DNA from: Mycobacterium sp. 852013-50091_SCH5140682
GTDB lineage: Bacteria; Actinomycetota; Actinomycetes; Mycobacteriales; Mycobacteriaceae
Direction of reading: 5' to 3'
Length of the DNA: 64,000 nucleotides
Assembly (NCBI RefSeq): GCF_001665685.1
Contig: NZ_LZTB01000011.1
Span: 186,001-250,000, forward strand
Part shown: positions 27,917 through 38,120 of the stretch, one piece after another
Layout: each line of letters begins with the position of its first letter
Position numbering within the stretch: position 1 is the stretch's first letter
The notes under the pieces: generated by a model
What the model was told of the DNA's origin: nothing
The model's database searches: none
What the model saw: the letters and a program-made list of their open reading frames with translations, nothing else
Translations under genes and position numbers: made by a program

Positions 27917-28924
27917 GTGACCGATACCCCCAACCAGGCCTTCGATGTCGTCGCCATCGGTCGCTGCGGCGTCGACGTGTATCCCCTCCAGGTCGGACTC
28001 GGTTTGGAACATGTCGAATCTTTCGGCAAGTTTCTGGGCGGCAGCGCCGCCAACGTGTCGGTGGCCGCGGCCCGATTGGGCAACCGCGCTGCGTTGATCT
28101 CCGGCGTGGGCGATGATCCCTTCGGTCGCTTCGTCCGCAACGAACTCGCCAGACTCGGCGTCGACAACCGCTTCATCACCACCCACGGCGAGTACCCGAC
28201 GCCCGTGACGTTCTGCGAGATTTTCCCGCCCGACGACTTCCCGCTCTACTTCTACCGCAAGCCTTCCGCACCTGATCTGCAGGTCCGTGCCGACGAGCTC
28301 GACCTTGACGCCATCGGCAACGCTCGGCTGTATTGGTCGACGGTCACCGGGCTGTCCGAAGAGCCAAGCCGCAGTGCTCATTTCGCGGCGTGGGAGGCCC
28401 GGAGGGCGAGCGAAGCGACGGGGAATGACACAGCACGGAAGCCACTCACGGTGCTCGATCTCGACTACCGGCCCATGTTCTGGGATACGCCTGCGGCGGC
28501 CACCGAACAGGTGCAGCGCGCCCTGCAGTACGTCACCGTCGCCGTCGGCAACCGCGAGGAATGCGAGATCGCCGTCGGTGAGACCAACCCGCACAAGGCC
28601 GCCGACGCGCTGCTCGACCTCGGTGTCGAGCTCGCCATCGTCAAGCAGGGACCGCGGGGCGTGCTGGGTAAGACCAGACACAGCGCGGTCACCGTGCCAC
28701 CGAACCAGGTCGACGTGATCAACGGGCTCGGCGCAGGAGATGCCTTCGGCGGCAGCCTGATTCACGGGCTGCTGCACGACTGGCCGCTGGAGAAAACGTT
28801 GCGTTACGCCAACGCCGCCGGTGCCATCGTGGCGTCCCGGCTCGAATGCTCAACCGCGATGCCGACTGCCGCCGAGGTGGCCGAGCTCGCCGAACAAACC
28901 GCCGTGGAGGCCGTCAATGTCTAA
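27917..28924 (+). CDS. iolC: 5-dehydro-2-deoxygluconokinase IolC
   Basis: 335 residues, PfkB family. It phosphorylates 2-deoxy-5-keto-gluconate in myo-inositol catabolism. The N-terminus DVVAIGRCGVDVYPLQVG and the GGSAANVSVAAARLG signature (residues 41-55) are followed by HGEYPTPVTFCEIFPPDDF and the catalytic NGLGAGDAFGGSLIHG near 272-287. GTG at 27917 is preceded by GGGAG. Residues about 158-176 (WEARRASEATGNDTARKP) look like an extra insertion compared with the usual short loop before TVLDLDYRP. The gene begins the iolC-aldolase-iolB-iolD-iolE-iolG operon and has the GntR-type operator upstream. Confidence 0.92.
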   Translation: MTDTPNQAFDVVAIGRCGVDVYPLQVGLGLEHVESFGKFLGGSAANVSVAAARLGNRAALISGVGDDPFGRFVRNELARLGVDNRFITTHGEYPTPVTFCEIFPPDDFPLYFYRKPSAPDLQVRADELDLDAIGNARLYWSTVTGLSEEPSRSAHFAAWEARRASEATGNDTARKPLTVLDLDYRPMFWDTPAAATEQVQRALQYVTVAVGNREECEIAVGETNPHKAADALLDLGVELAIVKQGPRGVLGKTRHSAVTVPPNQVDVINGLGAGDAFGGSLIHGLLHDWPLEKTLRYANAAGAIVASRLECSTAMPTAAEVAELAEQTAVEAVNV

Positions 28925-29792
28925 ATGCCGAGACTATGCCGAGGTGACCCAGCTTCGGGCCACCGAGCCCGGTGCCGTCGCGAAAGCCTGGCAGGAACGC
29001 ACCACCCGCCCGACCACACGTGGCGACGGCAGGCTGATGATCGTCGCCGCCGACCACCCAGCGCGCGGCGCGCTCGGCGTCGGGCCCCGGCCCACGGCGA
29101 TGAACAGCCGCACCGATCTGCTGGACCGGCTGCGGGCGGCCCTGGCCGTCCCCGGCGTCGACGGCGTGCTGGCGAGCTCCGACATCCTCGACGATCTTGT
29201 ACTGCTGGGCGCACTCGAGGACAAGGTCGTGTTCTCCTCGTTCAACCGCGGAGGCCTGGCCGGTGCGTCGTTCGAGTTGGACGACCGGATGACCGGCGCC
29301 ACCGCCGCATCGACCGCCGCTGCCCGGATGAACGGTGGAAAGATGCTGTGCCGCATCGCTCTTGATGATCCCGGTACGGTGTCCACCCTGACGGCATGCG
29401 CACAGGCGATCGATGATCTGGCCGCACATGGTCTGATCGCGATGCTCGAACCGTTCATGTCGGCTCGCGTCGACGGCAAGGTCCGCAACGACCTGTCGCC
29501 CGACGCCGTGATCAAATCGGTCCACATCGGTCAGGGACTCGGATCGACTTCGGCCTACACCTGGATGAAGCTGCCGGTGGTCCCCGAGATGGACCGGGTG
29601 ATGGAATCCACCACCCTGCCGACGCTGCTGCTCGGCGGCGATCCCGCCGATCCCGACGAGGCGTTCGCATCCTGGGAGAAAGCCCTCGGGCTGCCCTCTG
29701 TGCGGGGCCTGGTCGTGGGCCGGACGCTGTTGTACCCCAACGACGACGACGTCAGCGGCGCCGTGGCGACCGCGGTGAAGATGGTGCGGTGA
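28917..29792 (+). CDS. Cgl0159-type (beta/alpha)8 protein, probable aldolase of inositol catabolism
   Basis: 291 residues from the ATG at 28917, overlapping the iolC end by eight bases. It resembles the DeoC/LacD-like class I aldolases found next to iolC in actinobacteria (Cgl0159 group): MIVAADHPARGALG, SSDILDDLVLLGAL, ALDDPGTVSTL, EPFMSARVDGKV, VVPEMDRVMESTTLPTLLLGGDP. Its place suggests cleavage of 2-deoxy-5-keto-gluconate 6-phosphate to dihydroxyacetone phosphate and malonate semialdehyde, the step done by IolJ in Bacillus. No gene called iolJ is seen here, so this assignment is inference from context. Confidence 0.78.
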   Translation: MSKCRDYAEVTQLRATEPGAVAKAWQERTTRPTTRGDGRLMIVAADHPARGALGVGPRPTAMNSRTDLLDRLRAALAVPGVDGVLASSDILDDLVLLGALEDKVVFSSFNRGGLAGASFELDDRMTGATAASTAAARMNGGKMLCRIALDDPGTVSTLTACAQAIDDLAAHGLIAMLEPFMSARVDGKVRNDLSPDAVIKSVHIGQGLGSTSAYTWMKLPVVPEMDRVMESTTLPTLLLGGDPADPDEAFASWEKALGLPSVRGLVVGRTLLYPNDDDVSGAVATAVKMVR

Positions 29793-29793
29793 C

Positions 29794-30663
29794 GTGGAAA
29801 GCAAACTGTACATCCCCGCCAACAGCGCGACAGCCCCGTACACCGTCGACATCACGCCCGAATCCGCGGGCTGGGCGGAGTCCAGCCTGCACGTGGTCGA
29901 TCTCGACGGCACCGAGTCGGTCACCCGCAGCACCGGTGACACCGAAGTGATGATCCTGCCGCTCGCCGGCGGCGGCACCGTGCAGTGCGGCGACGAGACG
30001 TTCGAATTGTCGCCCCGCGCATCGGTGTTCGACGGCCCAGCCGACATGGTCTACCTCGGGACGGGCCAGACCTATACGCTGCGCGGCCATGGCCGCGTGG
30101 CGATCTGCGGGGCACGGGCGGCCCACTCCTATCCCAACCGCCGGGTGGCCGCCGCCGACGTCGCATTCGAATTGCGCGGCGCGGGCAACTGCAGCCGTCA
30201 GGTGCACAACTTCGGCACGGCGACGGCGTTCGAGGCCGACTCGCTCATCGCCTGCGAGGTGATCACCCCGGGCGGCAACTGGTCGAGCTATCCCGCGCAC
30301 AAGCATGACGAGAACACCGAGGTGGAGACGCAGCTGGAGGAGATCTACTACTTCGAGATCGACGACAGCCCCGCCGGCACACCGGGATTCGGCTACCACC
30401 GGGTCTACGGCACGCCGCAGCGTCCGATCGAGGTGCTCGAGGAGGTGCGTTCGGGTGACGTCGTGCTGGTGCCACACGGCTACCACGGTCCGTCCATCGC
30501 CGCACCGGGGCACCACATGTACTACCTCAACGTGATGGCCGGGTCCGGTCCCGAGCGCGCGTGGAGGATCTGCGACGACCCCGATCACACCTGGCTGCGC
30601 AGCAGCTGGGAGCACCAGTCCGTCGATCCGCGCCTTCCCTTCACTGCCTCCGAAGGAGCCTGA
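29794..30663 (+). CDS. iolB: 5-deoxy-glucuronate isomerase IolB
   Basis: 289 residues, a bicupin. IolB converts 5-deoxy-glucuronate to 2-deoxy-5-keto-gluconate. Metal-binding cupin residues are visible in YPAHKHDENTEVETQLEEIY and in GYHGPSIAAPGHHMYYLNV near the C-terminus. RAWRICDDPDHTWLR completes the family ending. The GTG at 29794 follows the aldolase stop by one base. It is third in the iol operon, between the aldolase-like gene and iolD. Confidence 0.92.
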   Translation: MESKLYIPANSATAPYTVDITPESAGWAESSLHVVDLDGTESVTRSTGDTEVMILPLAGGGTVQCGDETFELSPRASVFDGPADMVYLGTGQTYTLRGHGRVAICGARAAHSYPNRRVAAADVAFELRGAGNCSRQVHNFGTATAFEADSLIACEVITPGGNWSSYPAHKHDENTEVETQLEEIYYFEIDDSPAGTPGFGYHRVYGTPQRPIEVLEEVRSGDVVLVPHGYHGPSIAAPGHHMYYLNVMAGSGPERAWRICDDPDHTWLRSSWEHQSVDPRLPFTASEGA

Positions 30664-30665
30664 AC

Positions 30666-32618
<1,953 letters not shown>

Positions 32619-32631
32619 AAGGAAACCCAAA

Positions 32632-33537
32632 GTGAGCAAGATTCTCGTAGGTTCCGCACCCGACTCCTGGGGCGTGTGGTTCCCCGACGATCCCAAGCAG
32701 ACCCCGTACACCCGCTTCCTCGACGAAGTCGCCGAATCCGGTTACGAGTGGATCGAACTGGGCCCGTTCGGCTATCTGCCCACCGATCCCCAGCAGCTCT
32801 CCGACGAACTCGCCAAGCGCAATCTGAAGTTGTCGGCGGGAACCGTCTTCGAGCACCTGCACCAAGACAACTCGTGGGATGCCGTCTGGACCCAGATCGA
32901 GGACGTCGCACGGCTCACCGCCGCGGTGGGCGGCAAGCACGTCGTCGTGATCCCCGAGATGTGGCGCGACCCCGCCACCGGCGCGGTGCTCGAGGATCGC
33001 AACCTCACTGCCGAGCAGTGGCGCAAGAAGACCCAGGGCATGAACGAACTCGGCAAGGCCATGTTCGAAAAGTACGGCGTGCGTGCGCAATACCATCCGC
33101 ATGCCGACAGCCACGTCGACACCGAGGAGAACGTCTACCGCTTCCTCGACGGCACCGATGGTGAGTTTGTCAATCTGTGCCTGGACACCGGCCACATCAG
33201 CTACTGCGGTGGCGACAACATCGCGATCATCCGCCGGGCCCCCGAGCGTATCGGCTACCTGCACCTCAAGCAGGTCGATCCCGAGGTGCGGGCCAAGGTC
33301 GAGGCTGAGGACCTGCCGTTCGGCGAAGCCGTCAAGCTGGGCGCGATGACCGAGCCGCCGCTGGGCATCCCGGAGATGCCGCCGCTGCTCGCCGAGATCG
33401 AGAAGCTCGGCATCGACGTGTTCGCGATCGTCGAGCAGGACATGTATCCCTGCGAGGTCGATGCACCCCTGCCCATCGCCAAGCGCACCCAGTCCTACCT
33501 GGGGTCGTGTGGCGTTCCGTCTGTGAAATTCCGCTAG
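32632..33537 (+). CDS. iolE: Inosose dehydratase-type TIM-barrel protein (IolE/IolH-like)
   Basis: 301 residues from GTG 32632, preceded by AGAAGGAAA. The start ILVGSAPDSWGVWFPDD, then ELGPFGYLPTDP, QYHPHADSHVD, CLDTGHISYCGGD, YLHLKQVDPEV and FAIVEQDMYPCEVD carry the acidic and His metal ligands of the xylose-isomerase-like TIM barrel. Position between iolD and iolG makes it the inosose dehydratase that converts 2-keto-myo-inositol to the diketone for IolD. Actinobacterial clusters also contain IolH-like relatives, so the symbol rests partly on context. Confidence 0.82.
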   Translation: MSKILVGSAPDSWGVWFPDDPKQTPYTRFLDEVAESGYEWIELGPFGYLPTDPQQLSDELAKRNLKLSAGTVFEHLHQDNSWDAVWTQIEDVARLTAAVGGKHVVVIPEMWRDPATGAVLEDRNLTAEQWRKKTQGMNELGKAMFEKYGVRAQYHPHADSHVDTEENVYRFLDGTDGEFVNLCLDTGHISYCGGDNIAIIRRAPERIGYLHLKQVDPEVRAKVEAEDLPFGEAVKLGAMTEPPLGIPEMPPLLAEIEKLGIDVFAIVEQDMYPCEVDAPLPIAKRTQSYLGSCGVPSVKFR

Positions 33538-33544
33538 GAGAACA

Positions 33545-34573
33545 ATGTCCGACCTGCGTATCGCGGTGCTCGGCGTGGGCATCATGGGTGCCGACCACGT
33601 CGAGCGGCTGGCCTCACGCATCTCCGGTGCCCGCGTCACTGTGGTGAACGACTTCCTCACCGAGAAGGCCGAAGCCGTCGCCGCGGGTGTCCCCGGCTGC
33701 CGCGCAGTCGGGGATCCGTTGGACGCGATCGCCGACCCCGACGTGGATGCGGTGGTGCTGGCCACCCCTGGCCCCACGCACGACAAGCAACTGCTGGCAT
33801 GCCTGGATCACGGCAAGCCGGTGTTGTGTGAGAAGCCGTTGACCACCGACGTGGAATCGTCGCTGGAGGTCGTCAAGCGCGAGGCCGAACTCGGTAGGCG
33901 ACTCATCCAGGTCGGCTTCATGCGCCGCTTCGACGACGAGTACATGCAGCTGAAGGCGCTGATGGACTCCGGTGAGTTCGGCCAGCCTCTGGTGCTGCAC
34001 TGCGTGCACCGCAACCCGGCCGTACCACCGAGTTTCGACAGCTCGATGGTGGTCAAGGATTCGCTGGTGCACGAGGTCGATGTGACGCGATTCCTGTTCG
34101 ACGAGGAGATCGCGTCGATCCAGATCATCAAGCCGGCGACTAATCCCGGTGCACCACAAGGCATTCAGGACCCTCAGATCGCGATCATGCGAACCACGTC
34201 AGGCAAGCACATCGACGTCGAACTGTTCGTCACCACCGGCGTGGCCTACGAGGTGCGCACCGAGTTGGTCGGTGAAAAGGGTTCGGCGTTCATCGGACTC
34301 GATGTCGGGCTGATCCGCAAAGGCGCAGGCACCTGGGGTGGCCAGATCACGCCCGGCTTCCGGGAGCGGTTCGGCCGGGCGTACGACACCGAGTTCCAGC
34401 GGTGGGTCAACGCCGTAGCGGCCGGGGCGGGCTCCGGCGATTACACCGACGGTCCCACAGCATGGGACGGTTACGCCGCTGCCGCGGTCTGCGCCGCAGG
34501 AGTCGAATCCCTGCAGTCGGGCCGGCCGGTCGACGTGTCCATGGTCGATCGCGCCTCGATCCCCGGCGCCTGA
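33545..34573 (+). CDS. iolG: myo-Inositol 2-dehydrogenase IolG
   Basis: 342 residues, Gfo/Idh/MocA family. It oxidises myo-inositol to 2-keto-myo-inositol with NAD, the first catabolic step. Motifs: VLGVGIMGADHVERL (residues 8-22), CEKPLTTDVESS, GFMRRFDDEYMQL, and SLVHEVDVTRFLFDEE with the catalytic His. The C-terminal half includes ELVGEKGSAFIGLD and SGDYTDGPTAWDGYAAAAV, common in IolG. Its ATG follows iolE by seven bases; a hairpin lies 18 bases after the stop, so it ends the iol operon. Confidence 0.9.
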   Translation: MSDLRIAVLGVGIMGADHVERLASRISGARVTVVNDFLTEKAEAVAAGVPGCRAVGDPLDAIADPDVDAVVLATPGPTHDKQLLACLDHGKPVLCEKPLTTDVESSLEVVKREAELGRRLIQVGFMRRFDDEYMQLKALMDSGEFGQPLVLHCVHRNPAVPPSFDSSMVVKDSLVHEVDVTRFLFDEEIASIQIIKPATNPGAPQGIQDPQIAIMRTTSGKHIDVELFVTTGVAYEVRTELVGEKGSAFIGLDVGLIRKGAGTWGGQITPGFRERFGRAYDTEFQRWVNAVAAGAGSGDYTDGPTAWDGYAAAAVCAAGVESLQSGRPVDVSMVDRASIPGA

Positions 34574-34590
34574 CCCCGCACCCCTGCACC

Positions 34591-34627
34591 GCGAGCGTGC
34601 GTGTCTGTTGCCCGACACGCCGCTCGC
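34591..34627. terminator. Hairpin after iolG, GCGAGC-foot type
   Basis: GCGAGCG (34591-34597) pairs with CGCTCGC (34621-34627) and GCGTGTC (34599-34605) with GACACGC (34614-34620), with one bulged T and an 8-base loop. It starts 18 bases after the iolG stop. No U-run follows. Confidence 0.65.
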
Positions 34628-34639
34628 GCCCGGCATTTT

Positions 34640-34741
34640 GCGCACTCTCGCGCGGGAGACGGCATGACACGGTTGATCACCGACGCCGGGCTCACGCACG
34701 TCGAAATCGAACTCATCGAGCGGTGGTGGGTGCCCGGGGGC
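34640..34741 (+). pseudogene. Possible remnant of a sugar isomerase gene
   Basis: The frame through 34664 reads MTRLITDAGLTHVEIELIER and then WWVPGG before losing sense near the LacI stop at 34743. The run DAGLTHVEIELIERWW resembles the strand-helix start of xylose-isomerase-like TIM-barrel proteins. Only about 26 codons look protein-like, with no ribosome binding site and no continuation. It may be a decayed relative of the isomerases in this locus; chance coding is also possible. Confidence 0.35.
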
Positions 34742-34742
34742 T

Positions 34743-35762
34743 CTAACCCGGCGCGGCTGTCGAGCGCCGGATGCTCAGCGCCGGCTGATGCAGGTACACC
34801 CGTTGTGCGCCGCTGATGCCGTCGAGACGCTGCAGCAGGAACTTAGCGGCCTGCACGCCGACGGCGAAGTTGCCGTTGTCCACCGACGTCAGCGACAGGT
34901 GCCGGATCCGGGCCAGGTAGGTGTCGTCGTAGCCGACCAGTGAAAGATCCCGGGGCACAGAGAGATTACGGTCATCAGCCGCGGACAGCGCGCCGACGCA
35001 CGCGACATCGTTGAACGCGAGGATCGCCGTCGGCCGGTCGGGGCGGTCCAGGAGCCGGCCCGCCGCGGCGTACCCGCCCTCCTCGGTCATCCCGGACAGC
35101 TCGACGGCACCGGGCAAGCCGGCGTCGGCCAACTCGGCTTCAAACCCGTCTCGCCGCAACGTCCCGACGATGCCGGGGCCCGCAAGATGGCCGATGCGCC
35201 GGTGACCGAGATCCAGCAGATGCCGTACCGCCAGCCGGGCGCCCACCACGTCGTCGTCCGCGGCGATGTCTACGGTCGGCAGGTTCGGCTCATGGGTACC
35301 GGCGAGGACGACCGGGACGTCGCGCGCCGCGCGCTCGATGGCCGCGCCTGCTTCGGTGGTGCCGACCACCACGAGTCCGTCGACGCGTTGCGCCAGCAGC
35401 CGGTCCACGGTGTCACGGCCCACCCGCTGATCGAGGTGGCTATCGGCCAGCAGCCCGGCGACGCCGACCGCGTCGAGTGTCGTGGTGAGGCCTTCCAGCA
35501 GTGGCACGAACCACGGGTTGCGCATGTCGTTGAGCACCACCCCGACGGTGCCGGTGCGGGCCTGCGACAGACCGCGGGCGATGTGGTTGGGCCGGTAGTC
35601 CAGTTCGGCCATCGCGGCCTCCACCGCGGCGCGGCTGGCGGCACTGACATTCGGCTCGCCGCGCAGCACCCGTGACACCAGCGACTTGGACAGCCCGGCT
35701 TGGGTGGCTACGTCACGGATGGTCGCGGGACGTCGCGGTGACGGATTCATTGCCGTCAGCAT
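34743..35762 (-). CDS. LacI-family transcriptional regulator
   Basis: 339 residues. HTH ATIRDVATQAGLSKSLVSRV (about residues 13-32), hinge YRPNHIARGLSQ, effector domain with GVVLNDMRNPWFVPLLEGL, VDIAADDDVVGARLAVRHL, AILAFNDVACVGAL and SLVGYDDTYLARIRHL. The ATG at 35762 was preferred because GTGAGGATCAAT precedes it; an ATG four codons later is possible. A frame running far upstream (to 36362) covers the neighbouring gene in antisense and is not real. It is divergent from the dehydrogenase gene at 35849 with the palindrome TGGGACCGGTCCCA between, its probable operator. Confidence 0.88.
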   Translation of the reverse strand: MLTAMNPSPRRPATIRDVATQAGLSKSLVSRVLRGEPNVSAASRAAVEAAMAELDYRPNHIARGLSQARTGTVGVVLNDMRNPWFVPLLEGLTTTLDAVGVAGLLADSHLDQRVGRDTVDRLLAQRVDGLVVVGTTEAGAAIERAARDVPVVLAGTHEPNLPTVDIAADDDVVGARLAVRHLLDLGHRRIGHLAGPGIVGTLRRDGFEAELADAGLPGAVELSGMTEEGGYAAAGRLLDRPDRPTAILAFNDVACVGALSAADDRNLSVPRDLSLVGYDDTYLARIRHLSLTSVDNGNFAVGVQAAKFLLQRLDGISGAQRVYLHQPALSIRRSTAAPG

Positions 35763-35801
35763 ATTGATCCTCACCCTCCTGCCCCGTATCGTTACCGCTG
35801 T

Positions 35802-35815
35802 TGGGACCGGTCCCA
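35802..35815. promoter_or_regulatory. LacI-type operator TGGGACCGGTCCCA
   Basis: A perfect 14-bp palindrome with CG centre in the 86-bp gap between the divergent lacI gene and the dehydrogenase gene; a half-like AGTCCCA follows at 35820-35826. It probably binds the adjacent regulator and covers both promoters. Confidence 0.75.
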
Positions 35816-35848
35816 GTTTAGTCCCACACGGTCCGTCCGGAGGAACAA

Positions 35849-37015
35849 ATGAGTGATCTGCGGCTGTCCGCGGGCATGGTCGGTGGCGGCGAAGGCGCCG
35901 ACATCGGCAAGACCCACCGCCAGGCCATGCGGCTCGACGACCAGTTCGTGCTGAGCGCCGGCGTGTTCGGCCGCGGTGCAGCGGCATCGGCGCGGATGGC
36001 CGACCGTCTCGGCGTCGACCGCATCTACCCCGACTACCGGGAGATGGCGGCCGCTGAGGCAACCCGGCCGGACGGCGTCGACGTCGTGGTGGTCGCCACC
36101 CCCAACGACAGCCATTTCGACATTGCCAGCGCGTTTCTGCGCGCCGGGATCTCGGTGGTGTGCGAGAAGCCGCTGACCCGCGATGCCGCCAGCGCGGCCG
36201 AACTGGTGTCGATCGCAGCCTCGACGGGAGCGATCCTGGCTGTCCCCCACTGCTATTCGGCATACGCGATGGTCCGTCACGCCGCGCATTCGGTCCGTGC
36301 CGGACAGGTGGGCCGAGTGCGCTCGGTGGTGGTGGAGCATGCGTCGGGCTGGGCGTCCACACCGCTGGAGCGCGCCGGACACAAGCAGGCGGCTTGGCGC
36401 ACCGACCCCGACATTGCTGGAAAGGCCAGTGTGGTAGGCGATCTCGGCACCCATGCGTATCACCTGCTGCGTTACATCACCGGCTTGGAGGCCGACGAAG
36501 TGTCAGCAGAGCTGTCCACCCTCGTGCCGGGTCGCCGCACCTATGACAACGCCGCCGTCCGACTGCGATTGTCCAACGGGGCACCGGCCACGCTGTGGGC
36601 CTCCATGGCGGCCACCGGAAACGAGCACGGCCTGCGCATCCGGGTGTTCGGCGAGACCGGCGCCCTGGAATGGCGCCACGAAGATCCCCATCACCTCATC
36701 GTGCGTGACCTCGCCGGTGGCACAACGGTTCTCACGCAGGGAATGGCGTCACTGTCGGATGACGCGCAGCGGCTGACCCGGCCCGGCCTGGGCCACCCCG
36801 AAGGCTTCCTGGAGGCGTTCGCGAATTTCTACCTCGACCTCGCCGAGATGCTGCGGGGGCGGCGTGACGGCACTGCCCTCACGCCCCGCGAACTGACCAT
36901 CCCGACCGGTGTCGACGGCTTGATCGGAGTGCAGTTCGTGGAAGCGGTCGAGTCGTCCCACGACCGCAACGGCGCCTGGGTGGCGCCCGCTGTCGCGGCT
37001 CTGACGGGAGTGTGA
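35849..37015 (+). CDS. Gfo/Idh/MocA oxidoreductase (long form)
   Basis: 388 residues, longer than its paralogues. The nucleotide-binding start is atypical: GMVGGGEGADIGKTHRQAMR in place of GxGxxG directly followed by a helix. It matches a subgroup whose members act on hexoses, ketoglucose-type sugars or cyclitols. CEKPLTRDAASAAEL, VPHCYSAYAMVRH and GDLGTHAYHLLRYITGLE carry the catalytic Lys and His regions. CCGGAGGAACAA precedes the ATG. The LacI-type operator lies 34 bp upstream. The next dehydrogenase starts one base after its stop, forming a two-gene operon. Confidence 0.83.
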   Translation: MSDLRLSAGMVGGGEGADIGKTHRQAMRLDDQFVLSAGVFGRGAAASARMADRLGVDRIYPDYREMAAAEATRPDGVDVVVVATPNDSHFDIASAFLRAGISVVCEKPLTRDAASAAELVSIAASTGAILAVPHCYSAYAMVRHAAHSVRAGQVGRVRSVVVEHASGWASTPLERAGHKQAAWRTDPDIAGKASVVGDLGTHAYHLLRYITGLEADEVSAELSTLVPGRRTYDNAAVRLRLSNGAPATLWASMAATGNEHGLRIRVFGETGALEWRHEDPHHLIVRDLAGGTTVLTQGMASLSDDAQRLTRPGLGHPEGFLEAFANFYLDLAEMLRGRRDGTALTPRELTIPTGVDGLIGVQFVEAVESSHDRNGAWVAPAVAALTGV

Positions 37016-37016
37016 G

Positions 37017-38015
37017 GTGTACCGATTCGCCTTGCTCGGTGCGGGTTTCATCGGGTCCGTGCACGCCGGCAACCTCGCCGCGCATCCGGAGATCGACTTC
37101 GCCGTCGTCTACGACGTCGACGCCGAACGTGCGTCGGCGCTGGCGGGCCGCCACGGCGCCCGGGCTGCCACCGACCTCTCCGAGGTGTTCGACCCTGCCC
37201 ACATCGACGCCGTGTTCATCGCCTCCTCGACCGACACCCATGCCGAGCACTTGCGTGGGGCTGCCGCCGCGGGCCTGCCTGTGCTGTGCGAGAAGCCGAT
37301 CGACCTCGACCTGGATCGAGCCGTCAATGTGGTTGGTGCCGTGCAGGAATCGGGCGTCACGGCGATGGTCGACTTTAACCGGCGGTTCGACCGCGACTAC
37401 GCGGAGCTGCAGCGAGTGGTGTCCTCGGGCGAGGTCGGCGATGTGCAGCTCATCCAGATGACCACCCGCGGTCCCGCGCTACCACCATTGAACTACCTCG
37501 CGGTGTCGGGCGGCCAGATGCGCGACCAGACTGTGCACTTCTTCGATCTGGCCCGCTGGATCGCCGGCACCGAACCGGAGGCGGTTTTCGCGACCGGATC
37601 GACGATGACCGACCCCGCGCTCGCCGAGATCGGTGACGTCGATCTGTCGGCGGTGACCCTGCGGCTGCGCGGCGGCGCCCTGGTGCAGATCGACAGTGCC
37701 CGCCAGATCGGCTACGGCTACGACGAGCGCATCGAAGTGCTCGGCTCGACGGGCATGGTGGAGGCCCGGCGCCACCGCACGGGAGCGGTGTCCCGTTACA
37801 GTGCGGGTCGGGTGATCGACGACGGCATGCACGCCGGATGGTTCGACCGGATCGCCCCAAGCTACCGCGCCGCGCTGGATCATTTCGTCGACGCCCTCGG
37901 GGGCCGGAGCACCGTCGGACCCGATCTGACCGAGGCACTCAAGGCCCAGGCCATCGCCGAGGCCGCCGCGATATCGCTGTGCACCGGCCGGATGGAACCC
38001 GTGGAGTATCCGTAG
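37017..38015 (+). CDS. Gfo/Idh/MocA oxidoreductase, inositol 2-dehydrogenase type
   Basis: 332 residues from GTG 37017. FALLGAGFIGSVHAGNLAAH is the Rossmann start; CEKPIDLDLDRA, DFNRRFDRDYAEL and RDQTVHFFDLARWIAG give the catalytic Lys and His motifs of IolG-like enzymes. The last part holds DLSAVTLRLRGGALVQIDS. It likely oxidises an inositol isomer. It follows the long-form dehydrogenase by one base and shares its LacI-regulated promoter. A hairpin at 38061 separates it from the convergent glutamine synthetase gene. Confidence 0.85.
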   Translation: MYRFALLGAGFIGSVHAGNLAAHPEIDFAVVYDVDAERASALAGRHGARAATDLSEVFDPAHIDAVFIASSTDTHAEHLRGAAAAGLPVLCEKPIDLDLDRAVNVVGAVQESGVTAMVDFNRRFDRDYAELQRVVSSGEVGDVQLIQMTTRGPALPPLNYLAVSGGQMRDQTVHFFDLARWIAGTEPEAVFATGSTMTDPALAEIGDVDLSAVTLRLRGGALVQIDSARQIGYGYDERIEVLGSTGMVEARRHRTGAVSRYSAGRVIDDGMHAGWFDRIAPSYRAALDHFVDALGGRSTVGPDLTEALKAQAIAEAAAISLCTGRMEPVEYP

Positions 38016-38060
38016 GACCAATATTCGATCTCGTCGGCCAAGCCCGGCGGATCGCCGGAT

Positions 38061-38103
38061 GTGGGGCTGCGGTTACCAGGGTCCCGGACGGGACCAACCC
38101 CAC
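38061..38103. terminator. Hairpin between convergent genes
   Basis: GTGGGG (38061-38066) pairs with CCCCAC (38098-38103), enclosing GGTCCCG/CGGGACC (38080-38086 with 38089-38095). It lies between the dehydrogenase stop (38015) and the glutamine synthetase stop (38121). No U-run. Confidence 0.55.
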
Positions 38104-38120
38104 ACCCGGCGACGACTCGG

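Noticed and set aside
26870..28777. 635-codon minus-strand frame across the GntR gene and iolC
   Set aside because: It crosses the operator region and is antisense to iolC, whose motifs are unambiguous.
35763..36362. Upstream extension of the LacI gene
   Set aside because: It would run antisense through the dehydrogenase gene; the HTH and a ribosome binding site place the start at 35762.
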